NCBI RefSeq assembly: GCF_003443675.1
Contig: NZ_CP031963.1
Coordinates: 2,441,501-2,505,500, forward strand
DNA length: 64,000 nucleotides
Source: Aquimarina sp. BL5
GTDB lineage: Bacteria; Bacteroidota; Bacteroidia; Flavobacteriales; Flavobacteriaceae
Direction of reading: 5' to 3'
How positions within the stretch are numbered: the stretch's first letter is position 1; each line of letters starts with the position of its first letter. Below are positions 52,772 to 62,047 of the stretch, piece by piece. Below the pieces are notes generated by a model. The model was not told the origin of the DNA. It saw only the letters and a program-made list of their open reading frames with translations, and did no database searches. The position numbers and the translations under genes were made by a program.

Positions 52772-52909
52772 TGTATCAACTTTAGACTTGTTACTAAAAT
52801 CTATATTGAAATTAACACTCTAACTTCCTAAAAATGAATATAAAACTTTATAAAAATGTAGATTTCCGATAAAAGGCAATTTTTATCGTTTTAGAGAATA
52901 ATCAAAGTA

Positions 52910-53104
52910 TTAAACTAAAAATAGTGCAGATAATAACGGCTCATCCAAAGTAAACAACATCAAATTATCAGATACATCTTTAGGAGTTAATGAATGAATT
53001 ACATCCTCATAAAAGATGTTTTCTCCCTGAAGAATATTTACAATTTCATCAAACAATTATAATTATGCATAGAACGGAACGATTTTAAAATAAGTATCTT
53101 CACC
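52910..53104 (-). pseudogene. Possible gene remnant with two in-frame stops
   Basis: In the 396-bp gap 52772-53167, one minus-strand frame reads GEDTYFKIVPFYA, two TAA codons (with one Leu codon between), then LFDEIVNILQGENIFYEDV and, further on, IHSLTPKDVSDNLMLF to a terminal stop. The composition looks like real protein on both sides of the stops, so I read it as a decayed C-terminus. The family is not recognised. The downstream 48 codons could instead be a tiny TTG-started gene. Confidence 0.35.
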
Positions 53105-53167
53105 TATAATGTAAAAAACAGATAAAAAATAAAATTCAATAAACCAATGAATGTTTAGGGCAAATCC

Positions 53168-53737
53168 ATGAAACGAAAAGACGATAGAAAAGTAAGTATA
53201 AATTGGCTAGAGAAGGCTCGTGAACACTGGAACAATACAGGTAAAGAAAGACCTCCATTCGCAATAGAACCAAAAAAAGGTCAGCGATCTGTTTGGGATT
53301 TTCCCCGTCCACCAATTATCGAAAAAATCGACAAACAAATAACAGTGAATTGTCAAGGCAAAAAGATAGTAGATTCTCACAATTCTTTAGCTGTTTTAGA
53401 GACTGCTAGTCCACCAACATATTATATACCAAAATCTGATATTGAAATAAACAAATTGGTAAAAATACTTGGTAAGACCTCCTTGTGTGAATGGAAAGGA
53501 AATGCAATTTATTGGACTTTAAAAGCCTTGATCGACCAACCCATTGCTTGGTCCTATCCGAATCCTTTTTCAGAATTTTCAGCATTAAAAGATCATATAG
53601 CATTCTATCCTCAGCATCTTGAATGTTATATAGATGGAAAACAGGTCGAAGCACAAGCGAGTAAATTTTATGCAGGATGGATTACTCCAGACTTAGTAGG
53701 ACCTTTTAAAGGAGAAATGGGAACAGAACATTGGTAA
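53168..53737 (+). CDS. DUF427 domain protein (long form)
   Basis: 189 residues. The N-terminal 45 residues are charged (WLEKAREHWNNTGKERPPF), followed by the DUF427 pattern: SVWDFPRPPIIE, ALVLETASPPTYYIPKSDI-like strand, SLCEWKGNAIYWTL, AWSYPNPFSEFSALKDHIAFYP. Known long forms have this layout. The family function is unknown. It is unlike the 93-residue DUF427 protein at 29046 beyond the core, so the two are distant paralogues. It heads a run of three plus-strand genes. Confidence 0.85.
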   Translation: MKRKDDRKVSINWLEKAREHWNNTGKERPPFAIEPKKGQRSVWDFPRPPIIEKIDKQITVNCQGKKIVDSHNSLAVLETASPPTYYIPKSDIEINKLVKILGKTSLCEWKGNAIYWTLKALIDQPIAWSYPNPFSEFSALKDHIAFYPQHLECYIDGKQVEAQASKFYAGWITPDLVGPFKGEMGTEHW

Positions 53738-53778
53738 GACTAATAAAAATAAAAGTTTAATAAAGCGACAACCTGAAC

Positions 53779-54531
53779 ATGAAGAATTTTCTTTCAGTTT
53801 TTTTTAAATCAATTAACAATAAGCAAAAGGACAAACTAAGAGAAGAATTCGAGAACGAAAAGCAAAGGTATATTGCAGAGTTAGAGAAAAAAGATATTAG
53901 TTTTTTGCTTAACAATATAGATTCTTCAGCCTATTTCTCGAATCTAGTTGTAAAAAAACGAAGAGTTTTAAGAAGCTATGGATCAGAAGATAATATAAGT
54001 TATTACATTAGAGATCAGATAAGAAACTTAAAAAAGTTAGAATTTAAAAATGAGCTTATAAGTTTTTTAACTCAAAAAGAATATTCTGATAAAAAAGATG
54101 ATATTTATTGGTGTCTTTCGTCTTTATGTGGAAATACTAATAATAAAGAGATTTATTATTTTTTAATGAAAAAATTGGATGTAGAAGTAAATTATAAAAT
54201 ACAAATTCTTCAAGGGTTATGGAAATTTCATAAAACAATAGATTATGATATCAATCCCATTAAGAATATTGTAATAAATGGAAAATATTACGAAAGATTA
54301 GCTGCTATCGAAGCTTTAAACAATTCTGATCATCCAGAAATTCATAATTTTCTTTTAGAAGAATTTAAAAGCAGTGGTGATGATTTTATGCTTAAAATAC
54401 TAGGAGTAATTTGGAAAACATCAACAAAAGAAACGATTCCAATATTAGAAAAAGGCAAGCGAAAATCGAGAAATCGATATTTAAGAATGCAAATTGAAGA
54501 ATTAATTGATAACATCAAAAGTAGAAAATAA
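53779..54531 (+). CDS. HEAT-like helical-repeat protein
   Basis: 250 residues, cytoplasmic, rich in Lys and Asn. After a coiled N-terminus (KDKLREEFENEKQRYIAELE), helical repeats of about 35 residues resemble HEAT repeats (YERLAAIEALNNSDHPEIHNFLLEEF, FMLKILGVIWKTSTKETIPILEKG). No catalytic motif. The gene follows the DUF427 gene by 41 bp. It could be a scaffold or an immunity-like protein; neither is shown. Confidence 0.65.
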   Translation: MKNFLSVFFKSINNKQKDKLREEFENEKQRYIAELEKKDISFLLNNIDSSAYFSNLVVKKRRVLRSYGSEDNISYYIRDQIRNLKKLEFKNELISFLTQKEYSDKKDDIYWCLSSLCGNTNNKEIYYFLMKKLDVEVNYKIQILQGLWKFHKTIDYDINPIKNIVINGKYYERLAAIEALNNSDHPEIHNFLLEEFKSSGDDFMLKILGVIWKTSTKETIPILEKGKRKSRNRYLRMQIEELIDNIKSRK

Positions 54532-54550
54532 TTAAAAGTTTAATTAACTG

Positions 54551-54943
54551 ATGAATATTTATACGGAATGTAGCATTTGTCAATACGAGAATAAATATAA
54601 AACAAATTGCTCCACTAGAGTACAATTTGTAATGAAAGAAGGTGAATTCAAAATGATTGAATGTAAAAAATGTGGCAATTTAGATAATATATTTGTAGAT
54701 AAGTTTTATACGAAAAGGTCAAAACTTGCTAAAAAAATTGCAGTACTTCTTTTTTTAACAGGTATTTCTTTAACAATATACCTAACCTACAGAACATTAC
54801 AATTATCAGATAGTAGTGGCTTGGTTTTTATTTTTGGAGTATGCTTTTTTATTCCATCAATAGCGTTTATAATAATTAACAAGCAAGATAAAATACGTGT
54901 TAGATCTTTCAATAGTTTAAAGCTCAGAAGTGAGCATAGTTGA
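54551..54943 (+). CDS. Zinc-ribbon protein with two transmembrane helices
   Basis: 130 residues. Cys pairs CSIC (8-11) and CKKC (about 38-41) form a probable zinc ribbon. Two hydrophobic helices follow (about 62-80 and 90-107), then a basic tail. It starts 19 bp after the HEAT-like gene, so it is likely in the same transcript. No named family is recognised. Confidence 0.6.
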   Translation: MNIYTECSICQYENKYKTNCSTRVQFVMKEGEFKMIECKKCGNLDNIFVDKFYTKRSKLAKKIAVLLFLTGISLTIYLTYRTLQLSDSSGLVFIFGVCFFIPSIAFIIINKQDKIRVRSFNSLKLRSEHS

Positions 54944-54986
54944 ATAACTGATAAATAATTAATTGTCTAAATTTTAGACACTACAT

Positions 54987-57353
54987 TTACCTTCTTCTCC
55001 CACCCGAATAAGTCATTGCCTCTCCTTTGCCAAAAGCATAACTTAGTCCAAAAGTAAAAAAGCGTCCGCGCTGTCCAAAATTGTACGTTTCAAAAGTGGG
55101 TTGGTTCACAAAACGTTCTTGAATTCTGGAAGCAAAAACATCGCGGATTCCTAGATTCGCTACTATTTTTCCCTTTAGGATTTTTTTACGCATACCTATA
55201 TCGAGAAAGGCAAAACCACTTTGCTCCCCTTGTACTGTTTCAAATCCAGAGCGGTAGCTACCATTGAATTCTAAATCAATATCAGCTGGCAAACTAATTT
55301 TCGAACCTAAACGAGTGGACCATTGATTTCCTGTAAAGTCAAAAACCTGACCTTCGAAAGTTCCTTTTCGGTCAAAATAATTAAAATTAAAATCTCCAGT
55401 AAAAGTCAACCATTTTACAGGATTATACTTCCCATTTGTTTCAAAACCTATAGAAGAATTTGTACCAATATTTTCGGGGGTAGTAAAATTCACATTATCT
55501 ACAAAAGTCGATACTCGTTCTACTACATCTGTCGTATAGCGATGGTATAAACTGGAACTCATACTTGCCCTTCCTATTTTATAAATACTCGTTAATTCAT
55601 AGGAATTGGTAAACTCCGGTTGTAATTCGGGATTTCCAGTGCGGATATTGAAGTTATTTCGAATGTTAAAAAAAGGATTCAAATCCCAAAGTCTAGGTCT
55701 GAATATACGTTTTGAGTAGCCAGCTTGAAGCGAAAACTTCTCGCTAAACGTATAAGAAGTATGAAAACTAGGAAAAAAATTGGTGAAATTTCGGGAGTTA
55801 CCTTCGTTAGTATTTGCTAATAACGTTTCTAAATCAGTATTTTCTATACGCAGGCCTGCCTTGATTCCCCAAATTTTATTTTCATATGCTAAAGTTCCAT
55901 AAATCCCCAATACCTTTTGATTCCACTCAAAGTCATTGGTCAGATTTTCATTGATTACAAATTCTCCATCGATAAGATCCTCTACCTCAAAATCATTTCC
56001 TACATCGTTTATAACATATTGTGCTCCGGTCTCTATGGTATATTCTTTAGTTAATGGATTGGTGTAATCTGCTTTGAAGGTAAAATCTGCTTGCTGAAAA
56101 TTAGTAGCAGTCCGTTGATTATTATCTACATCTTCTCCTTCTAAAGTAGTGTCTGTAAATAAGGAAGACTGATCTTTTCCGAAGAAACTTCCTAAAGCAC
56201 TTAGTTGGAATGTATGGTCTTTATTATTTTTAAATTGTTTTTTCCAATTAAATTCGTACTGCCATTTGGGATTGGTAGCTTCGGTTATTTCGTCTCTCAA
56301 CCACCTAGACACCAAAGAGTTACTTACATCAAAAAAACGAAAGTTAGTTTCAGAAGGTTGGTCCTCGATTTCGTAGGCGAAGTTTCCTGAAAGCGTAAAA
56401 ACGTTGTATTTATTCAAATGGTAGTCTGTACCCAAGGTAAGGTTGAAAAAAGTCTCATTTCTAAAGTTTTCTCCGTCACTAAAAATTACTTCCCCATTTT
56501 CAAGGTTTCGGTTGATCGCCTCATTATCTCTAGGCAGCGAACGATAACCTGCACCCATTTGCGTAAACAGATTAAATTTTTCAGTTCTTCGATTAAGACT
56601 AGCTCCTATACTATGATTGTCAGGTATACCAGTATTAAGCGAAACAGAACCGTTCCAGCCTTTTTTCTCTTCTTTTTTTAAGATAATATTCAAAATCCCT
56701 GAAGTACCTGAGGCTTCATATTTGGCAGAAGGATTAGTGATTACCTCGATACTTTGAATCATATCTGCGGTGATAGTTCCCAAAGCATTACTTGATTCAT
56801 CGGCTAATACAGAGGGTTTTCCATTAATCAAGATTTGGACTCCTCCAGCTCCTCGCAAACTTATCTCACCTTCTATATTCACATTAACTGATGGTACATT
56901 GTTAAGCACCTCTAAGGCACTAGCTCCAGCAGTACTCAGGTCTTTTCCGACATTAAAAACACGTTTATCTAATTTAAACTCTGTTTTAGAAACTTCTCCT
57001 CTCACAACAACCTCATCCAGTGTTTGGCTGTCTTGATAAAGCTTAATCTTATCTAAATAAACTTCATTATCTTTTATTTTAAAATCTCTAAGCTGAATGG
57101 TTTTAAACCCTATAAAACTTATTTCTACATAAAAATATTTTTTTGTAGTTTTTATCTCGAATAAACCGTCATCATTGGTGATAGCCCCAGCAATTGTAGC
57201 TTTAGAACCTGTATCATTCAAAACAACTGTGGCATAAGGAATAGGTTGACCTGTTTCGGCTTCCACTAATGATCCAGAAACTAGTATTTCCTTATTTTGA
57301 GCACAGATGCCAACCGTAAAAAAGAATAGGATTAAAAGAAACCGTATGTTCAT
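54987..57353 (-). CDS. TonB-dependent outer-membrane receptor (OMP beta-barrel family)
   Basis: 788 residues. Signal peptide (ending GICAQ), CarboxypepD_reg-like domain (about 22-105, VSGSLVEAETGQPIPYATVVL), plug domain (about 120-215, TLDEVVVRGEVSKTE, VQILINGKPSVLAD, SIEVITNPSAKYEASGTSG), and a beta-barrel to a C-terminal GLSYAFGKG with a short basic tail. It imports an unknown ligand with TonB energy. No SusD partner is adjacent, so it is not a SusC-type glycan importer by context. It diverges from a LytS/LytTR pair that may regulate it. Confidence 0.9.
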   Translation of the reverse strand: MNIRFLLILFFFTVGICAQNKEILVSGSLVEAETGQPIPYATVVLNDTGSKATIAGAITNDDGLFEIKTTKKYFYVEISFIGFKTIQLRDFKIKDNEVYLDKIKLYQDSQTLDEVVVRGEVSKTEFKLDKRVFNVGKDLSTAGASALEVLNNVPSVNVNIEGEISLRGAGGVQILINGKPSVLADESSNALGTITADMIQSIEVITNPSAKYEASGTSGILNIILKKEEKKGWNGSVSLNTGIPDNHSIGASLNRRTEKFNLFTQMGAGYRSLPRDNEAINRNLENGEVIFSDGENFRNETFFNLTLGTDYHLNKYNVFTLSGNFAYEIEDQPSETNFRFFDVSNSLVSRWLRDEITEATNPKWQYEFNWKKQFKNNKDHTFQLSALGSFFGKDQSSLFTDTTLEGEDVDNNQRTATNFQQADFTFKADYTNPLTKEYTIETGAQYVINDVGNDFEVEDLIDGEFVINENLTNDFEWNQKVLGIYGTLAYENKIWGIKAGLRIENTDLETLLANTNEGNSRNFTNFFPSFHTSYTFSEKFSLQAGYSKRIFRPRLWDLNPFFNIRNNFNIRTGNPELQPEFTNSYELTSIYKIGRASMSSSLYHRYTTDVVERVSTFVDNVNFTTPENIGTNSSIGFETNGKYNPVKWLTFTGDFNFNYFDRKGTFEGQVFDFTGNQWSTRLGSKISLPADIDLEFNGSYRSGFETVQGEQSGFAFLDIGMRKKILKGKIVANLGIRDVFASRIQERFVNQPTFETYNFGQRGRFFTFGLSYAFGKGEAMTYSGGRRR

Positions 57354-57429
57354 TATATTTTAATTATAATTTGATTACTCAAAGAAAAGGAGAAGAAAAG
57401 ATTTATAAAAATTCATTTGGGTAAACTAC

Positions 57430-57461
57430 TATTGTAATCCCATAAACGACATTATTGTAAT
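57430..57461. promoter_or_regulatory. Direct repeats TATTGTAAT, candidate LytTR-binding site
   Basis: TATTGTAAT at 57430-57438 and 57453-57461 (14-bp gap), with a one-mismatch copy TATAGTAAT at 57484-57492. LytTR proteins bind 9-bp direct repeats on one face of the helix; the site lies between the receptor gene and the LytTR operon. Confidence 0.4.
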
Positions 57462-57539
57462 TGACCTCGATAGATCTGCCGTTTATAGTAATTATTAAGA
57501 GGATTACCTTTTAAATCTTATAGTTGAAGAAGCAAAAAC

Positions 57540-57547
57540 TATATTTG
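57540..57547 (+). promoter_or_regulatory. -7 box of the LytS/LytTR operon
   Basis: TATATTTG, exact TAnnTTTG, 19 bp before the GTG start at 57567. Confidence 0.55.
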
Positions 57548-57566
57548 TTATACAGCTTTCGATATT

Positions 57567-58580
57567 GTGAAAAAAATATTCTTAAATAAAGAGGTTTGGT
57601 TTCAGGTGATATTGCATATTGTGGTATTTACTTTTTATTCATTTGACCGTCGTAATCCTGAAATAAAACCTTATCAATATGTATTCTTTTTGAATTTTGT
57701 AATTGCCGGTCTTGTGGTCAATTATGTACTTCTGCCAAAATTTCTATATCCCGGAGTATATCTTAAGTTTGCATTCTATGTTGCATTGGTAGTAGTATGG
57801 GTAATTTTTGTGGAAGAAGTTATATTAGAAAAAATCTACTTCCCAGATACGCGTGGTGCTAGGTTTCTGGGCGTAGCATATAATCTTATGAGCACTTTGC
57901 CAACTTTATCGGTCCTAGCGGGATTCAAATTTGGTTGGGACGCACTTATCAAACAAAAAGAGGTCAAAGAATTAAAAGATTCTGTAAAGGAAAGCGAACT
58001 CCAATTCCTGAAGTCGCAAATTAATCCTCACTTCTTATTCAATAATATGAACAACCTGTATTCATATGCCATCGAAAAATCCCCACGCACGCCAGAGGTT
58101 ATCTTAGAGTTATCCGGAGTGCTACGATATATGCTCTATGAGTGCAAGGCAAAATACGTTTCGCTTTCCAAAGAGGTGGAACAATTAGAGAACTTTATCA
58201 ATCTTGGACGTTTGCAAATAGAAGGGCGTGGCACAGTTTCTTTCTCAAAAAGTATCATCCAATCAAATTTTCGGATCGCTCCACTTATTTTGATTGCTTT
58301 TCTTGAGAACGCATTGAAACACGGGAGTTCTAGTCAAACAGGGGGTATAATCATTGTTGTGGATATCAAGATTACCGAAGACGGATTGCTTTATTTTAAA
58401 TGTTCGAACACTTATAAAACACAAACCAATACAAACAATTTAGATAGCGGAATTGGCTTGGAAAATGTAAAAAAACGGCTTGCGATTATATATCCAAAGG
58501 CACATACATTACAAATTGAGGCTAATGAAGAAACCTATGAAGTGGAATTAACTATCGATCTAAAAAAGTCTCAGGAATAA
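57567..58580 (+). CDS. LytS-type sensor histidine kinase
   Basis: 337 residues, GTG start. Four N-terminal transmembrane helices (about 10-125) form the sensing part, with no large external domain. The His_kinase domain has phosphoacceptor His155 in SQINPHFLFNNMNNLY and a GHKL domain with FLENALKHG and SGIGLENVKKRL. It overlaps the regulator gene start by one base (TAATG), so the two are translationally coupled. Confidence 0.9.
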   Translation: MKKIFLNKEVWFQVILHIVVFTFYSFDRRNPEIKPYQYVFFLNFVIAGLVVNYVLLPKFLYPGVYLKFAFYVALVVVWVIFVEEVILEKIYFPDTRGARFLGVAYNLMSTLPTLSVLAGFKFGWDALIKQKEVKELKDSVKESELQFLKSQINPHFLFNNMNNLYSYAIEKSPRTPEVILELSGVLRYMLYECKAKYVSLSKEVEQLENFINLGRLQIEGRGTVSFSKSIIQSNFRIAPLILIAFLENALKHGSSSQTGGIIIVVDIKITEDGLLYFKCSNTYKTQTNTNNLDSGIGLENVKKRLAIIYPKAHTLQIEANEETYEVELTIDLKKSQE

Positions 58581-59269
58581 TGAAGTGTATCATCATAGAA
58601 GATCAACTACCAGCGCAACGTATTTTAAAAAAATACATTGAAGATACAGGTTCGCTAACACTCATAGGAACTTTTACTGATGCTCTGGAAGCTATGGAAA
58701 TGATGAAATTGACTAAAGTAGATGTGATTTTTTTGGATATTCATTTACCCAAGATATCAGGTATTGACTTTTTAAAAACACTATCCAATCCACCCCAAAT
58801 TATACTTACCACAGCTTTCTCTGAGTATGCTTTAGAAAGTTATGAATTTGATGTGGTAGACTATTTATTGAAGCCATTTTCATTTCAGCGGTTCATTAAA
58901 GCAATTTCGAAGGTCGAGACCAAACAACAAAATTTAATTCCGAGTGCAGAGACTACAGAAATGAATGAAGTATATATGAAAGTAGGCTATGACTTAGTTC
59001 GCATTCTTATTGATGATATCACCTATATCGTATCTGATGCAGATTATACAGAAATTCACTTACAAAACAAAAAACACGTATCATCTGAAAGACTTCGTTA
59101 TTGGGAGAAAATTTTGCCTTCGAAAAAATTTGTGAGAGTACACAAATCGTATATTATTAACACTTCAAAGATTGAGAGAGTGTCTGCTAATCAAATTTAT
59201 TTAATACATCAGAAAGCAATCCCTTTAGGCAGAGCTTATAAGAGTGATTTCATGAAAAAATTCTTGTAA
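58580..59269 (+). CDS. LytTR-family response regulator
   Basis: 229 residues. Receiver domain with acidic pair Glu7-Asp8, phosphoacceptor Asp53 in VIFLDIHLP, and DYLLKPFSF. LytTR domain from about 130 (ITYIVSDADYTEIHL, FVRVHKSYIINTSKI). Cognate to the kinase just upstream. It may bind the TATTGTAAT repeats upstream of its own operon and the divergent receptor gene (inference). Confidence 0.92.
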   Translation: MKCIIIEDQLPAQRILKKYIEDTGSLTLIGTFTDALEAMEMMKLTKVDVIFLDIHLPKISGIDFLKTLSNPPQIILTTAFSEYALESYEFDVVDYLLKPFSFQRFIKAISKVETKQQNLIPSAETTEMNEVYMKVGYDLVRILIDDITYIVSDADYTEIHLQNKKHVSSERLRYWEKILPSKKFVRVHKSYIINTSKIERVSANQIYLIHQKAIPLGRAYKSDFMKKFL

Positions 59270-59657
59270 GAAGAGATTGGTATATTGATAAAAGTAAAAA
59301 AACAATCAAAAATATTTACTCTCTAGACTATTTGTATAGTTTCACAGGTTTTTTTACAATAAATTACTCAGTAAAATCATAAAAGCAAGTATCAACAACA
59401 ATTTGAACGTTCGGATCTTTGAGGGCAGCGAAGGGTAGCATGTATGTAAAGATCACCACCTTTAATGTTATGCAAATTTTGACAATTTAAAGTTGCAATT
59501 TTAATTTTATCTAACTTAATCTTCGAAGTTAAACTATGTTTTTTCATATTTATAGAAATAAAATGATTAATAGGATAAATTACAAAAAAATAAATTTAAC
59601 ACCTATTTTACCAAAAATTACAACGATATACCTATTTCATCTCTAAAAATTAGTTTT
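59270..59657 (+). other. Intergenic region, 388 bp
   Basis: AT-rich with no credible ORF on either strand. The stretch around 59410-59455 is less AT-rich than its surroundings but I cannot assign it a function. Confidence 0.4.
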
Positions 59658-61697
59658 ATGCTACATACTTTTCTTAGTATACTTATTTTTTTTATTTCTA
59701 ATATTATAATTAGTCAGAGCCAGGATACTCGATGGCAACTAACAGAGAACAATGGTACTACCTGGACAATTAGCGGATCTAAACTCCCTCATACAGATAA
59801 TATAGAAATGTCTGGTCGAAAAGTATCCGGAATAGTTTCTTATACAGTAGATAAAAACCAACAACTTTATATAGAAAGAGAGATTATTTTTCCTCAGATT
59901 CATCCATATATTAAGGATAGTGATCCTGATTGGTTTATATATCGATCCTATTTGAAAAAAAAATATAGTGATGATATACTTCCAAAATTTTATGTAGAAA
60001 ACAAACAATTTTCTCCGGGAAAAATTAAAAAAATAAATATTAATGGCTTTATAAATTTTGAACATGAACCTAATCAACAGGGAATTGTACTTCATAGAAA
60101 GTTATTCCCTTCTCCGTCAACACCAGCTTTTTTAGAAGCTTTAGAATTTATTAATACTACTAACAAAACAATATCAATTACACCTTCCTCGCAGAGGTAT
60201 ATCCATAAGTCCAGAGGATCCGATGGGGAATATCAAATAATCATGGAAGGACCTGTAACATATGATGGCAAAAGTGTAATACTACCTGCGAAAAAATCTG
60301 TTGTTTTTTATGTACGCATTTCCTGTACTAAAGAGAACACCAATATTTCTGGAAGTGTAACTCCTAAACTTTTATCTGATCAAAGAAATACATTCTTACA
60401 GAAGATGAAGTCTAATCTTATTCTAGAAACTCCTAATCCTATCCTTAATCAGTTATTCGAATTTTCTAAAATTAGAGCCTCAGAAAGTATCTTTGATTCT
60501 AAATTGGGACCTATTCATTCTCCTGGTGGAGGACGCTACTATGTTGGAATATGGGCTAATGATCAGGCTGAATATGTTAGTCCTTTATTTCCATATTTGA
60601 ATTATGAATTAGGTAATGAAAGTGCCTATAATTGTTATAAAGCATTTAATAAAGTAAAATCTCCAGATTTTAAACCTATCCAATACGCTTTTGAGGTCGA
60701 AACCCTTTCTCCTCCTTCTCCATTAGATCGTGGAGATGCCGCGATGATAGCTTATGGAGCAAGTCAATATTTACTTGCCAGAGGAAACCTAAAAGAAGCT
60801 AAAGAGATTTGGCCTCTAGTTAAATGGTGCCTTGATTATAACCACCTTAAGCTTAACGATGAAGGTGTCGTTATATCAGAATCAGATGAAATGGAAGGCC
60901 GAATTGAAACCGGAAAAGCGAATCTATCAACTTCCTCTTTATATTATGGAGCCCTAACAAATGCTATATATCTTGGAAAAGAACTTAACATTTCAACTAA
61001 AGAAATCAACACTTATAAGACTCGTCAGGAAAAACTAAAAATGTCTATTGAAAGTTATTTTGGAGCCCGAACAGAAGGACTAGACACATATAAATATTAC
61101 AAAGAACATACATATTTGAGACATTGGATTGCTCTACCCTTAGTAGTAGATATCAATAAACGGAAAGATGCTACCATAGAAGCTTTACTTGAAAGATTAT
61201 GGACAGAAAACGGAGTGCACGTAGAAAAAAACAGTTCTAATTATGATATTTCTCAAATTTTCTGGGATAGAGGTACCTTATACGCTTTACGAGGTACTTT
61301 TAGAGCTGGTGCCACCGATAAATCCCTTAAACATTTAGTACAATTTTCGAAAAAACGTTTGCTAGGCGAACGTGTTCCTTATGTAGTAGAAGCATTTCCG
61401 GAAGGAGATATGGCGCATTTATCCGCTGAGAGTGGATTATACTGTCGCATATTTACTGAAGGTTTATTTGCGATCACCCCTACTAGTTTTAATAGCTTTA
61501 ATATTCAACCAAGGCTACCCCAAAATTGGAATGAAATGGCACTACGTCATGTACGTCTTTATGGGAAAGATATTGATATCGAGGTTAAACGTGTCGGTAT
61601 AAAAACACACATCCGAATTATAGATGCTAATTCGAAAAAAACATATTTTGACAAAAAAGTTACTTTAGATAAACCCATTTCTATACTACTAGATTAA
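59658..61697 (+). CDS. Secreted six-hairpin glycoside hydrolase-like protein
   Basis: 679 residues with signal peptide MLHTFLSILIFFISNIIISQ. The N-terminal third (about 20-235) is a beta-sandwich. An (alpha/alpha)6 catalytic barrel follows: GGGRYYVGIWANDQAEYVSP, SESDEMEGRIETGKANLSTS, FWDRGTLYAL, FPEGDMAHLSAESGLYCRI. The C-terminal NIQPRLPQNWNEMALRHV is the beta-sandwich found after the barrel in GH78-, GH95- and GH65-like enzymes. Asp and Glu in WANDQAEY and SDEMEGR are candidate catalytic residues. No T9SS domain, so it is probably periplasmic. CAZy family and substrate not assigned. Confidence 0.75.
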   Translation: MLHTFLSILIFFISNIIISQSQDTRWQLTENNGTTWTISGSKLPHTDNIEMSGRKVSGIVSYTVDKNQQLYIEREIIFPQIHPYIKDSDPDWFIYRSYLKKKYSDDILPKFYVENKQFSPGKIKKININGFINFEHEPNQQGIVLHRKLFPSPSTPAFLEALEFINTTNKTISITPSSQRYIHKSRGSDGEYQIIMEGPVTYDGKSVILPAKKSVVFYVRISCTKENTNISGSVTPKLLSDQRNTFLQKMKSNLILETPNPILNQLFEFSKIRASESIFDSKLGPIHSPGGGRYYVGIWANDQAEYVSPLFPYLNYELGNESAYNCYKAFNKVKSPDFKPIQYAFEVETLSPPSPLDRGDAAMIAYGASQYLLARGNLKEAKEIWPLVKWCLDYNHLKLNDEGVVISESDEMEGRIETGKANLSTSSLYYGALTNAIYLGKELNISTKEINTYKTRQEKLKMSIESYFGARTEGLDTYKYYKEHTYLRHWIALPLVVDINKRKDATIEALLERLWTENGVHVEKNSSNYDISQIFWDRGTLYALRGTFRAGATDKSLKHLVQFSKKRLLGERVPYVVEAFPEGDMAHLSAESGLYCRIFTEGLFAITPTSFNSFNIQPRLPQNWNEMALRHVRLYGKDIDIEVKRVGIKTHIRIIDANSKKTYFDKKVTLDKPISILLD

Positions 61698-62047
61698 CTT
61701 TAAGGAGATCGATCGTACTTAATTAATTTTGTATTAAATTATGATTGCCAGTCTATCTATAAAAGATTTTTTTAAGCACCTAGTTTAATAAATACAAATG
61801 GAATAAAAAAATTCGCAAATACATTACACTCACAATTAATTCTAAATGATATCCTACCTGAGTTATATATTGAGTATGGTTATGGTACATACTGAAACTA
61901 AAATTATAAAAACAATACTAAAATTGGGTGAAAAAGAAGAATTTATTGTTTTTTATTAAGCTGAGTTTATGCAAAACATAACCTATTCATAACTCCACTA
62001 GAGCAGATAAAACAGGATTGTATAAACATTTTAATCCTAAAAATTAT
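61698..62047 (+). other. Intergenic region, 350 bp
   Basis: AT-rich, between the convergent glycosidase and AraC genes. A short open frame from an ATG near 61849 (about 37 codons) has no supporting signal. No clear terminator was found. Confidence 0.4.

Noticed and set aside
59739..60095. 118-aa minus-strand ORF rich in Phe, Tyr and Ile
   Set aside because: Antisense to the six-hairpin glycosidase N-terminus; hydrophobic composition comes from AT-rich shadowing.
61849..61960. Short ORF of about 37 codons in the glycosidase/AraC gap
   Set aside because: No promoter, start signal or recognisable sequence; expected by chance in AT-rich DNA.
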